From CAZVEV01 sp964625865 (GTDB lineage: Bacteria > Planctomycetota > Phycisphaerae > SM23-33): a stretch of DNA of 9,718 bases. The stretch spans positions 1 through 9,718 of the forward strand of contig CAZVEV010000235.1 in NCBI GenBank assembly GCA_964625865.1, written 5' to 3'. The translations under genes and the position numbers were made by a program. Under the pieces are notes generated by a model. It saw nothing but the letters and a program-made list of their open reading frames with translations, was not told the origin of the DNA and did no database searches. Positions 1 through 5,959 of the stretch are shown one piece after another; positions within the stretch are counted from its first letter, which is position 1, and every line of letters starts with the position of its first letter.

Positions 1-33
1 AATACACTACTCGAAACTCTCATAACACATGGA

Positions 34-420
34 TCAGATTTCGGGGAGCAACCCAGTGTCTTCAACTAATTCCCACCCAATGCCTTTGATCACCTGTTTT
101 CCATGTGCATGAAACAGGCCTGGAAATGAAACACCCCCGGTCGTTGTCGTTCCTCCAAGCTGGCTGTCACACTCGACCAGGGTGGTTTGCGCACCGGCCC
201 GGGCACACTGAATCGCCGCAGTGATGCCTGCTGAACCACCGCCTACAACCAGGACATCCACCTTGTGCGTGCTCTTGCCGTCTGCATCAAATGCTGATTC
301 CTGCGGTTTCTCGGACTCTGCACCATGCGCCATACCTGATGTTGCCAGAGCCGCCAGGCCGGAAGCAGTTGCCATGGAGTACTGTAGAACCTGTCGTCTT
401 GCTATATCGTTGTCTTGCAT
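34..420 (-). CDS. FAD-dependent oxidoreductase, N-terminal part only (truncated, probable pseudogene)
   Basis: The 128-residue product begins with a Tat-type signal: ARRQVLQ at residues 7-13, a hydrophobic stretch at about 14-34, and a possible cleavage site after AHG (31-33). A Rossmann FAD-binding segment follows, with GGGSAG at 60-65, the ribose-binding acid E83, and LGGTTTTGG at 88-96. This is the pattern of secreted FAD-dependent oxidoreductases, which usually run to 400-600 residues. Here the frame stops at TGA 34-36, just after a well-kept GIGWELVE segment (113-120). No other frame in the remaining 33 bases clearly continues the family, so the gene looks cut short by a nonsense or frameshift mutation, or by a sequencing error. 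I chose the ATG at 418-420 because AGGTGAG lies four bases upstream and the Tat motif then starts near the N-terminus; an in-frame ATG at 489 lacks this. GC is lower than in neighbouring genes. The substrate cannot be told. Confidence 0.7.
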   Translation of the reverse strand: MQDNDIARRQVLQYSMATASGLAALATSGMAHGAESEKPQESAFDADGKSTHKVDVLVVGGGSAGITAAIQCARAGAQTTLVECDSQLGGTTTTGGVSFPGLFHAHGKQVIKGIGWELVEDTGLLPEI

Positions 421-603
421 TGTCTCACCTGTGTTGAGCTTGATAACAGTTGATTGAATGGAAAAGGCAGACCGCGTACCCAGCGCCATGGCGGATCGGG
501 GACCGCCCCCGACCTGCTTTGAGTATCCGTCGGCGGCCGGTGCGAGTCAACGCCGCTCCAGACGATACATTCGTGAGTGGGACGTGATGTCGCAACCGGC
601 TCC

Positions 604-632
604 TTGGCGGCGGGGGGTTGGGCGGGTAGAAT
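604..632 (+). promoter_or_regulatory. Candidate sigma70-type promoter for leuD
   Basis: TTGGCG at 604-609 and TAGAAT at 627-632 are separated by exactly 17 bases. A start near G639 would give leuD a leader of about 40 bases. The surrounding DNA is G-rich, so a chance match is possible. Confidence 0.4.
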
Positions 633-648
633 GCTCTCGTCCGTGGAG

Positions 649-670
649 GTCCCGCGGGCGGGACAAGGAA
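649..670 (+). promoter_or_regulatory. leuD leader hairpin abutting the ribosome binding site
   Basis: GTCCCGC and GCGGGAC (649-664) form a seven-base-pair inverted repeat with a two-base centre. It lies directly against the Shine-Dalgarno AAGGAA at 665-670, which is eight bases before the leuD ATG. The hairpin could modulate ribosome access, but this is inference. The ribosome binding site supports the start at 679. Confidence 0.4.
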
Positions 671-678
671 ACCAGACG

Positions 679-1242
679 ATGGAAAGAATCATTCGCGGCA
701 AGGCGTTCGTGGTGGGCGACAATATCGATACCGACCAGATCATCCCGGCGGAATACCTCAGCTACAACCCGGCCGACGCCGAGGAGCGGAAGTACTTCGG
801 CGCCTACGCGATGTGCGGCGTGCCGTCGGCCGAGTCGGGCCTGCCCGAAGGCCACGTGCCCTTCGTGCGCGCCGGTGAGTTTGCCAGCGACTTTGCGGTG
901 ATTGTCGGCGGGCGGAACTTCGGATGCGGCTCGTCGCGCGAGCATGCGCCGCTGGCGATTGCCGAAGCCGGCTGCCACGCCGTCATCGCCGAAGGCTACG
1001 CCCGCATCTTCTACCGCAACAGCATCAACGGCGGATACCTCGTGCCCTTCGAGACGCCGACGCGCCTGGTCGGCCTGATCGCCACCGGCGCCGAAGTGGA
1101 GTTGGACACCGAGGCCCAGACGCTGACGGACGTGGCGGCCGGGACGACGTATCCGCTCAATCCGCTGGGCGACGTTGCCGAGATCGTCCAGGCCGGCGGG
1201 GTCTTCCAATACGCCCGTGATAAAGGCATGCTGAGCGATTGA
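679..1242 (+). CDS. leuD: 3-isopropylmalate dehydratase small subunit
   Basis: LeuD pairs with LeuC to isomerise 2-isopropylmalate to 3-isopropylmalate in cytosolic leucine synthesis. It supplies the swivel domain that closes over the iron-sulfur active site of the large subunit. The 187-residue protein shows GDNIDTDQIIP at 13-23, the substrate-loop region EYLSY at 25-29, and the hallmark NFGCGSSREHAP at 80-91. It also has EGYARIFYRNS at 105-115 and AGGVFQYAR at 172-180. The length, the loop and the C-terminus resemble the plant/chlamydial type of small subunit (from memory of those sequences, not aligned). ATG 679 was chosen over an in-frame start at 577 because GDNIDTD is normally close to the N-terminus and AAGGAA lies eight bases upstream. 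No leuC, leuA or leuB is adjacent, so the partner must be elsewhere. A homoaconitase-type role cannot be fully excluded. Confidence 0.93.
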   Translation: MERIIRGKAFVVGDNIDTDQIIPAEYLSYNPADAEERKYFGAYAMCGVPSAESGLPEGHVPFVRAGEFASDFAVIVGGRNFGCGSSREHAPLAIAEAGCHAVIAEGYARIFYRNSINGGYLVPFETPTRLVGLIATGAEVELDTEAQTLTDVAAGTTYPLNPLGDVAEIVQAGGVFQYARDKGMLSD

Positions 1243-1243
1243 C

Positions 1244-1257
1244 CCCGGCGCGCCGGG
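1244..1257. repeat. GC palindrome just after leuD
   Basis: CCCGGCG followed by CGCCGGG is a perfect 14-base palindrome two bases after the leuD stop. It could help end transcription, but there is no T-run after it, so an intrinsic terminator is not claimed. Confidence 0.4.
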
Positions 1258-1265
1258 TAAAGCGG

Positions 1266-1339
1266 GTAGGGCGTGCAACAGGTTTGCACGCGGAACGAGT
1301 ACACTGTCCCTTCCGCGTGCAACGAGTTGCACGCCCTAC
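1266..1339. repeat. Paired REP-like palindromic element, copy 1 (family A)
   Basis: The 74-base element starts GTAGGGCGTGCAAC and ends GTTGCACGCCCTAC, a 14-base perfect inverted repeat. Each half also holds its own small palindrome, GTGCAAC then GTTGCAC (with one extra T in the left half), so two hairpins can form head to head. GTAG at both outer ends matches the tetranucleotide that precedes REP hairpins mobilised by RAYT transposases (known for REPs in general). A second copy lies at 8150-8222. No RAYT gene is in the window. Confidence 0.8.
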
Positions 1340-1387
1340 AACTTCGGCTATCGTGTTACCCGAGAAGACGCGCAGTGAGCGACGCCC

Positions 1388-1690
1388 ATGAAGCAGATCG
1401 ATCAACTGGACATCCGGGACGTCGACGGCGGGGCGGTCATTGCCGTCAAGGTCGTGCCCGGATCAAGTCGCGACAAGGTTGCCGGCGTTCTGGGCCCTGC
1501 GCTGAAGATCACCACGTCGGCCCCCGCGGAGAAGGGCAAGGCCAACGCCGCCGTCGCCAGGACGCTCGCCGAGGCTCTGGGCGTCGCCCGGCGAGACGTG
1601 GAGCTTCTTGGCGGGCCGACCAACCCGCGGAAGGAGTTCCGCATCGCCGGCCTGACCGCCGATCAGGTCCGCCAATGCCTGGGCGGATAA
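1388..1690 (+). CDS. DUF167 / YggU family protein
   Basis: This is a 100-residue protein of the DUF167 (UPF0235, YggU) family, small cytosolic alpha/beta proteins with no firmly established function. The family pattern is clear: AVKVVPGSSRDKV at 19-31, LKITTSAPAEKGKANAAV at 39-56 with the invariant GKAN at 50-53, then LAEALGV at 60-66 and VELLGGPTNPRKEF at 71-84. The length is typical for the family, so the gene looks complete. The start at ATG 1388 has a weak Shine-Dalgarno (AGTGAG, 1374-1379). It lies 145 bases after leuD on the same strand, but the palindromic element between them makes simple co-transcription uncertain. A weak promoter match (TTGCAC 1327-1332, 16 bases, TATCGT 1349-1354) has its -35 inside that element. 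The link with leuD is probably accidental. Confidence 0.85.
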   Translation: MKQIDQLDIRDVDGGAVIAVKVVPGSSRDKVAGVLGPALKITTSAPAEKGKANAAVARTLAEALGVARRDVELLGGPTNPRKEFRIAGLTADQVRQCLGG

Positions 1691-1701
1691 GGAATTGCTG
1701 C

Positions 1702-1782
1702 CGGTGCCGTGACTTGACGCGAAGCGGAAACCACGTGGAGGTGCAACACGTGGTTGCCGCTTCGCGTCAAACCACGGCACCG
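1702..1782. repeat. Long hairpin, 36-bp stem and 9-base loop
   Basis: The left arm 1702-1737 and right arm 1747-1782 pair over 36 bases with three mismatches, around a nine-base loop at 1738-1746. The outer ends are CGGTGCCGTG and CACGGCACCG; the inner ends are CCACGTG and CACGTGG. The right arm also contains an internal inverted pair when read on the minus strand (CGTGGTT and AACCACG), so it is nested like the family A element. It starts 11 bases after the DUF167 stop. A direct repeat GGCACCGC (1776-1783 and 1792-1799) overlaps its right end. No T-run follows, so it is read as a repeat element, though it could also stop transcription. Confidence 0.75.
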
Positions 1783-1870
1783 CGCCAATATGGCACCGCA
1801 CGTGGTTCTCGTGGGCGGCCAGACCCTCTGGAACGCACAGAGAAGCGGCCTGCGGGGTTATCTTCCGGCC

Positions 1871-1888
1871 GACACCCTTGAGGGTGTC
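1871..1888. terminator. Palindrome, possible weak terminator
   Basis: GACACCCT and AGGGTGTC form a perfect eight-base-pair palindrome with a TG centre, followed on the plus strand by TTGTTG. It lies between convergent genes. The T-run is poor, so the terminator role is tentative. Confidence 0.3.
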
Positions 1889-2006
1889 TTGTTGCGTCGA
1901 GGGCGGCCAGAGGGCTTGAAATGCGTCAGCCGGGACGACGCCGTCCCGCGGCGGTTCGCGATCCGTCCCAACCGGACCCTCCCGCACCTTTGTGACGGTA
2001 CTAACC

Positions 2007-2021
2007 CGTTGCACCCCCTAC
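2007..2021 (-). repeat. Degenerate half-copy of the family A repeat
   Basis: CGTTGCACCCCCTAC matches the right end of the two full elements (AGTTGCACGCCCTAC) at 13 of 15 bases, including the terminal CTAC (GTAG on the minus strand). No partner arm is nearby, so it is probably a lone or decayed unit. Confidence 0.45.
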
Positions 2022-2041
2022 GACGACGGAACTCGGGGCGC

Positions 2042-3622
2042 CTACTGTCCTCGGAGCCACTGTCCGAACGCCCTGGCCGTCGTCGACGGGGCCAGCAGGC
2101 CTCGCGGGTGGGTCATCCGCAGCGGTTTGATCTCGGGCCATCGCCTGCCCAGTGCCTCCAGGTCCACCACCACCATGCCGCGCCGCGGCTCGGGGCGCAG
2201 TGCGGCCCGGGCGGTCCCTGCGACGAGCAGCACGTCCATCTGTCCCTCGCCCCAGGCAATGGCCATCCATCCCGGGCCGAAGACCCGCCGAAACGTCGCC
2301 GCCAGGGCCAGCACGTCGCTGGCGCTTTCGCGTGCGGCCTGCGTCCGCAGGATGACCATCCCGTCCTCGCCCAGGCGCCGCGCGCAGAGGCGGAGGGTCC
2401 GTTCGGCGTAGCAGCGCCAGGCCGGCGGCCCGTCCGCCCGCCCCAAGGCCATCACCATGCCGTCGTATCGCTCCCGGCCGGCCCGGACGGCCGCGAGGAA
2501 CCGGCCGCCAAACTCCCCCCGCAGGGCCTTGCTCGCCTCGCCGTCGCCCAGCGCGGCTGGATTGACCGACGCCCGCATGGCCACCACGTGGGGGGGCATC
2601 TCGGCGGGGACGTCAGGCGGTCCGGATGCGACAACCCACAGCCGCTGGCCGGCCGGACAGCGGGTCAGCGCCTCGGCGAGGACCTGGCCGATGGCCTCCT
2701 TGCGCCAACCGTCCCGGCGCGCCGGGACGGTCAGTCCCGCCGCACCGGCGGCCAGGACGGCCAGCACGCCCAGCGCCGCCGCGGCTGCTGCCGCTCTCAG
2801 CGACACATCGCCCGGCCCGAGACGGTGCGACGTGCGTGGGGCGGGCATCCACCCCACTGCACCAAGACACGCCGCAACCAGGGCCACCGACCACGCGGGC
2901 CCCAGGCCCGTAAGGTCGGCTACCAGCGACGCGGCGGCAGTCAGCACCAGGGCGCCGGCTGCAATGCACGCCCAGACAATCCGCCGCGTGCGGGCCGCCG
3001 GTGGGGCCGCAGGGGCGCCGGTCTCGTGCTCGGGTGTCTCAGGCACGCGGCGCAGGGCGATGGCGGCCCCGGCCAGCAGGAGCAGGCCCGTGACCACCGG
3101 CAGGGCCGCCAGACTCAGGCCCAGCCACCACGCGACGGCAAAGGCGGCCAGGCCGCACGATGCGGCCCGGCATGACGGGGCGAGATCAACCGTCTCGTCA
3201 CGCCCAAGCGTCGCCGCCAGCGCCAGCGCCATCGGGGCCATGCCCACGAACTGGAGCGCCATACACGCCCCCAGCCAGGTGGCAGGGGACCAGAGGACGC
3301 CGGCAACCAGTGCGTCGCCCAGCGCCGGTGTGGCCAGGACCGCCCCCGTGCTGCACAGTCCGCAGACCGCGGCCGCCGCGCCCGTTGACGCCGTCGAGCC
3401 CAGCCCCACACGCACCCCCGCTCGCCGGGCCAGCCGCACTGCCCTGGGCGCCAGTCGGGCCGTCCCGCAGAGCCCCAGCAGCGTTGCCGCGACCGCCCCC
3501 AGCGTTGACCGCGGCGAGGCGTCCAGCGCCCACGCCCAGAGCACCACGAGACATGCCGTCTGGAACACGAGAATCGCCCCCAGGGCTGTTCGGAGCGTTC
3601 TGTCGGTTACGGCGTGGTTCAT
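2042..3622 (-). CDS. Polytopic membrane protein with degenerate spermidine-synthase-like C-terminal domain
   Basis: The 526-residue protein has an N-terminal half with about eight or nine hydrophobic segments (roughly 11-33, 40-58, 78-98, 105-138, 155-190, 215-236, 243-259, 275-297). A soluble domain follows from about 300 to the end. That domain has the strand-helix pattern of the spermidine-synthase/methyltransferase fold: LWVVASG at 328-334, RYDGMVMALGRADGPP at 385-400, and YAERTLRLCARRLGEDGMVI at 405-424. These match the segment of aminopropyltransferases where a tyrosine-led helix precedes 'rrL.pdGv'. The glycine-rich nucleotide-binding loop and the acidic residues needed for polyamine transfer are not evident, so catalysis as spermidine synthase is doubtful. 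Membrane-bound spermidine-synthase-like proteins are common in Planctomycetota. It follows birA by 89 bases on the same strand and probably ends the nadC-birA operon. The start is not fixed by a good ribosome binding site. Function unknown. Confidence 0.75.
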   Translation of the reverse strand: MNHAVTDRTLRTALGAILVFQTACLVVLWAWALDASPRSTLGAVAATLLGLCGTARLAPRAVRLARRAGVRVGLGSTASTGAAAAVCGLCSTGAVLATPALGDALVAGVLWSPATWLGACMALQFVGMAPMALALAATLGRDETVDLAPSCRAASCGLAAFAVAWWLGLSLAALPVVTGLLLLAGAAIALRRVPETPEHETGAPAAPPAARTRRIVWACIAAGALVLTAAASLVADLTGLGPAWSVALVAACLGAVGWMPAPRTSHRLGPGDVSLRAAAAAAALGVLAVLAAGAAGLTVPARRDGWRKEAIGQVLAEALTRCPAGQRLWVVASGPPDVPAEMPPHVVAMRASVNPAALGDGEASKALRGEFGGRFLAAVRAGRERYDGMVMALGRADGPPAWRCYAERTLRLCARRLGEDGMVILRTQAARESASDVLALAATFRRVFGPGWMAIAWGEGQMDVLLVAGTARAALRPEPRRGMVVVDLEALGRRWPEIKPLRMTHPRGLLAPSTTARAFGQWLRGQ

Positions 3623-3657
3623 GTTCGGTCCATCTTGCCGCCGCTTTCACGGGCGAG

Positions 3658-3677
3658 ATCCCGACGTACATCGGGAT
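3658..3677. repeat. Small hairpin in the gap after birA
   Basis: ATCCCGA and TCGGGAT pair perfectly around a six-base loop (CGTACA), within the 89-base gap between birA and the membrane-protein gene. On the minus strand it is followed by CTCGCC rather than Ts, so it is not a convincing terminator. It may be an RNA processing or stability element. Confidence 0.4.
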
Positions 3678-3711
3678 GGTACGTCCACATCGCCACCGCC
3701 TCGCACGGGCC

Positions 3712-4680
3712 TCAGCGGATGACCGTCGATCGCTCGGCGGACAACTGGACGCGACAGCCGTCGTCGCAGTGGAGCGTCAGCCCGTCCATGGGGCTTACGT
3801 CGAGCACGCGCCCGACGTAGATCGCGCCGTCGCATCGTACCCGCACGCGCTGGTTAATCATGGCGCAGCGGGCGTGCCAGGCGGCGTGCAGTTGATCCAG
3901 CCTGGCTTCATCGAGCGGCCCGACCCAGCCGTCCAGGCGTCTCAACACGGCGCGAAGGACTTCGGTGCGTTCGACGGGCCCTCCGGCGTGGCGGGCCAGG
4001 TTCGTTGCAGGCTGATCCACCTCGTCGGAGCCCGGCGAGGCATTGACGTTGATCCCCATGCCGATAACCACCGCCAACCGATCGCCTTGCCGACGCGTCT
4101 CGACAAGCACGCCTGCGACCTTCTCGCCGTCCAGCAGCACGTCGTTGGGCCACTTGAGCCCCGTCCGCAGGCCGCACGCGTCGGCGATGCCCTCAGCGAC
4201 GGCCACGCCGGCGACTATCGTCGTCGCCTCGTGGCCCGACCAGTCGCTCTCGGCCAGCAGGAGGACGCTGGCCAGGATGTTTGCCCCCGGCGGGCTGAGC
4301 CACTGCCTGCCGTGGCGCCCGCGCCCGCGGCGCTGGGTCTCGGCGACAACGACCAGCCCGTCAGTGTCGCCCTGGCGCGCCGACGCCATCGCCACGTCGT
4401 TCGTCGACGCGACCGTATCGAAGCAGATGACGCTTCGCCCCACGCGTCGCGCGGGCAGGTCACGCTCGATCAGGAAAGGCGTCAGCTTGATCGGCCTGAC
4501 CAGCCTGACCCCGTAGGCGGGGGTCGCTTCGATGCGGTAGCCCTCTTCGCGCAGGTCATCCAGGGCGCGGGCCAACTCCGGTTGTCCCAGGCCCGCCTCC
4601 CGCGCCAGGTCGTCCAGCAGGAAGAAACGCTCCCCGCGGTCGTACAGAAGCGCCAGGATGTGATGTCCGATCGTTTCCAT
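3712..4680 (-). CDS. birA: Bifunctional biotin--protein ligase / biotin operon repressor
   Basis: BirA makes biotinyl-AMP from biotin and ATP and attaches biotin to the lysine of carrier proteins such as acetyl-CoA carboxylase BCCP. Class II members also repress biotin genes. The 322 residues fit class II: a winged-helix domain at about 1-62 (helix-turn-helix around 22-45), then the ligase core. The core shows STN at 92-94, the biotinyl-AMP loop GRGRHGRQW at 119-127, KWPND at 176-180, EKVAGVLVE at 186-194 and GMGINVN at 207-213. An SH3-like C-terminal domain runs from about 273 to 322. All expected motifs are present. No biotin synthesis genes are in the window, so the repressor role is inferred from the domain only. 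It lies 133 bases after nadC on the same strand. No Shine-Dalgarno is visible before the ATG, and a heptamer array begins 15 bases upstream. Confidence 0.94.
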   Translation of the reverse strand: METIGHHILALLYDRGERFFLLDDLAREAGLGQPELARALDDLREEGYRIEATPAYGVRLVRPIKLTPFLIERDLPARRVGRSVICFDTVASTNDVAMASARQGDTDGLVVVAETQRRGRGRHGRQWLSPPGANILASVLLLAESDWSGHEATTIVAGVAVAEGIADACGLRTGLKWPNDVLLDGEKVAGVLVETRRQGDRLAVVIGMGINVNASPGSDEVDQPATNLARHAGGPVERTEVLRAVLRRLDGWVGPLDEARLDQLHAAWHARCAMINQRVRVRCDGAIYVGRVLDVSPMDGLTLHCDDGCRVQLSAERSTVIR

Positions 4681-4695
4681 TGCAAACAGAACAGT

Positions 4696-4838
4696 GGTCG
4701 AAGGTCAAAGGTCGAAGGTCGAAGGTCAAAGGTCGAAGGTCGAAGGTCAGAGGTCAGAAGACCAGGCCTGGTCGTCCCTGCCGCGCCCGAGCGGATCTCT
4801 TGGACCTTCGACCTCAGACCTTCGACTTTGGACCTTCC
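4696..4838. repeat. Inverted pair of heptamer tandem arrays between nadC and birA
   Basis: Nine direct units of seven bases (GGTCGAA, with GGTCAAA and GGTCAGA variants) run from 4696 to 4758. From 4802 to 4838 about four and a half units of the same repeat run on the opposite strand (ACCTTCG type). Between them lies a perfect 12-base palindrome, ACCAGGCCTGGT, at 4761-4772, and a non-repetitive spacer. The whole could fold into a large stem. The right arm overlaps the end of nadC. A third array of the same heptamer is at 9428-9459. It resembles in kind the short tandem heptamer repeats described in cyanobacteria, but the sequence is different. Confidence 0.85.
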
Positions 4839-5725
4839 AGTACGACGTCCAGACCGATATCCACCGCGCGGGCCGAGTGCGTCACGGCGCCGACGGCAAT
4901 TCGCTCGACGCCCGTTGCGGCGGTTGCGGCAACGGTTTGCAGCGTTACGCCCCCCGAGGCCTCCAGGGCAATCCGCCCGCGCAGGCCCGCCCGGTCCCTC
5001 ATGGCCACCGCTTCGGCCAACTCGGCCTCGCTCATATTGTCCAGGAGCACCACGTCGACGTCGAGATCAAGGACGATCTCAAGTTGGGACAGGGCGTCGA
5101 CCTCGATCTCCACGAACCCGCCGTCGCCCAACTGTCCGCGCGCGTCGGCCAACCGGGCGCCGATCGCCGCAAGGGTATCTGCCACACCCGCGCGGGCCAG
5201 GATCGCCAGGTGGTTGTCCTTGACGAGGATCGCGTCGTACAGGCCCATGCGATGGTTCTTGCCCCCGCCGGCGCGGACGGCGTACTTCTCGAGATCGCGC
5301 CATCCGGGCGTGGTCTTTCGGGTGTCGTAGATGTCGGCCCGTCCGGCGGCGGCCTGGACGAACTGCCGCGTCGTCGTCGCCACGCCGCTGAGGCGCTGGA
5401 GAAAGTTCAGTGCCACCCGCTCGGCAGCCAGGGTCGCCCTGGCCGGGCCTGACCAGTGCGCAATTACTTGTTCGGCACGTACTTGTTGGCCGTCTTCGGC
5501 CGTCACGGTGGTGCAAATCTCGTCGCTGTAAGCTGATGCGATCTGCCCCAGCATGCTCGTGCCGCAAACGGTGATCGGCTCTCGCGTGCGGAAGTGGCCC
5601 TCTGCGGGGACCTCGGCGTCCAGCAGGGCGCCGGTCACGTCGCCGCCGGCGAGGTCTTCAGCGACCGCCAGGGCCAGCAGTCGCCCAAGGGCGGCGGTCT
5701 CACGTTCGGTCGGTTGGCACGGCAT
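4814..5725 (-). CDS. nadC: Nicotinate-nucleotide pyrophosphorylase (quinolinate phosphoribosyltransferase)
   Basis: NadC converts quinolinate and PRPP to nicotinate mononucleotide, CO2 and pyrophosphate in de novo NAD synthesis in the cytosol. The 303-residue protein has AEDLAGGDVT at 22-31, ERVALNFLQRLSGVAT at 102-117, the PRPP/quinolinate site DTRKTTPG at 134-141, and GGGKNHRMG at 153-161. It continues with LVKDNH at 167-172, EIEV at 206-209, LLDN at 227-230, EASGGV at 255-260 and AVGAVTHS at 277-284. The set is complete and the length usual. ATG 5725 is chosen because the conserved N-terminus begins about 20 residues later. The upstream in-frame extension to 6184 runs through the promoter region and into folC. 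The last codons (GPKSKV and the stop) lie in the heptamer array, so the native tail seems to have been replaced. No nadA or nadB is nearby. It probably leads an operon with birA. Confidence 0.94.
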   Translation of the reverse strand: MPCQPTERETAALGRLLALAVAEDLAGGDVTGALLDAEVPAEGHFRTREPITVCGTSMLGQIASAYSDEICTTVTAEDGQQVRAEQVIAHWSGPARATLAAERVALNFLQRLSGVATTTRQFVQAAAGRADIYDTRKTTPGWRDLEKYAVRAGGGKNHRMGLYDAILVKDNHLAILARAGVADTLAAIGARLADARGQLGDGGFVEIEVDALSQLEIVLDLDVDVVLLDNMSEAELAEAVAMRDRAGLRGRIALEASGGVTLQTVAATAATGVERIAVGAVTHSARAVDIGLDVVLEGPKSKV

Positions 5726-5731
5726 GACCCA

Positions 5732-5760
5732 AGCATACCGCCCGAGCGGGGCGATGGGAA
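5732..5760 (-). promoter_or_regulatory. Candidate nadC promoter placing the start at the ATG
   Basis: On the minus strand TTCCCA (5755-5760) and TATGCT (5732-5737) each match four of six consensus bases with a 17-base spacer. Six bases separate the -10 from the nadC ATG, so the predicted first transcribed base is the A of the start codon. No Shine-Dalgarno is seen here, which fits a leaderless message. Confidence 0.4.
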
Positions 5761-5921
5761 GCACTTTGCGGCGCCTCGTTCGTCGCATCCGCGTTGGTCC
5801 CGTGCCGCTTTTTGCCATGGAACGGCCTAGTGTGCGTATAGTCGCTTTCCTCAATGAAAACGGCAATTCTCGTTCGGAACAGCGGATTTTTCGCATTTTG
5901 CGGGAGTTTTCGCTAAAAACC

Positions 5922-5950
5922 TTGACACAGTCTAAACAAGGCCCTATAAT
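5922..5950 (+). promoter_or_regulatory. Consensus sigma70 promoter for folC
   Basis: TTGACA at 5922-5927 and TATAAT at 5945-5950 are both perfect and are spaced by the ideal 17 bases. The upstream stretch at about 5850-5920 is AT-rich for this GC-rich window and could act as an UP element. The expected start near A5957 is only three bases before the folC ATG at 5960, so the main transcript should be leaderless. Confidence 0.88.
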
Positions 5951-5959
5951 CTCGGCATA

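Larger units (their letters stand above)
1691..2041. other. Gene-free intergenic stretch
   Basis: These 351 bases lie between two convergent genes, and no reading frame here resembles a protein family. The stretch holds the 36-bp-stem hairpin at 1702-1782, a perfect 18-base palindrome at 1871-1888 (GACACCCT, TG, AGGGTGTC), and a hairpin CGGGACG-ACGC-CGTCCCG at 1931-1948. A decayed half of the family A repeat lies at 2007-2021. Any of these could serve convergent termination. Confidence 0.6.

Noticed and set aside
421..489. ATG 489 as start of the FAD oxidoreductase
   Set aside because: It would bury the twin-arginine signal 30 residues in; ATG 420 has a good ribosome binding site.
577..678. 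Earlier leuD start at 577
   Set aside because: It would precede the predicted promoter and lacks a ribosome binding site; LeuD proteins begin close to the GDNIDTD motif.
1754..3175. Plus-strand open frame of 473 codons
   Set aside because: Antisense to the membrane-protein gene and begins in the hairpin region; composition is typical of a GC shadow, with no recognisable domain.
2457..3722. Plus-strand open frame of 421 codons
   Set aside because: Another antisense frame over the membrane-protein gene, low complexity (Ala, Arg, Ser, Pro), no motif.
4696..4838. Possible CRISPR array
   Set aside because: Units are only seven bases, directly adjacent, with no spacers and no cas genes nearby.
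3160..5223. Very long plus-strand open frame of 687 codons
   Set aside because: It runs opposite birA, nadC and the membrane-protein gene, is rich in Arg, Pro and Ala as expected from GC-rich antisense DNA, and passes through the heptamer array. No family motif is present.
4694..5452. Plus-strand frame starting with SKVEGQR-type repeats
   Set aside because: The repeated peptide is just the seven-base array read through; the rest is antisense to nadC.
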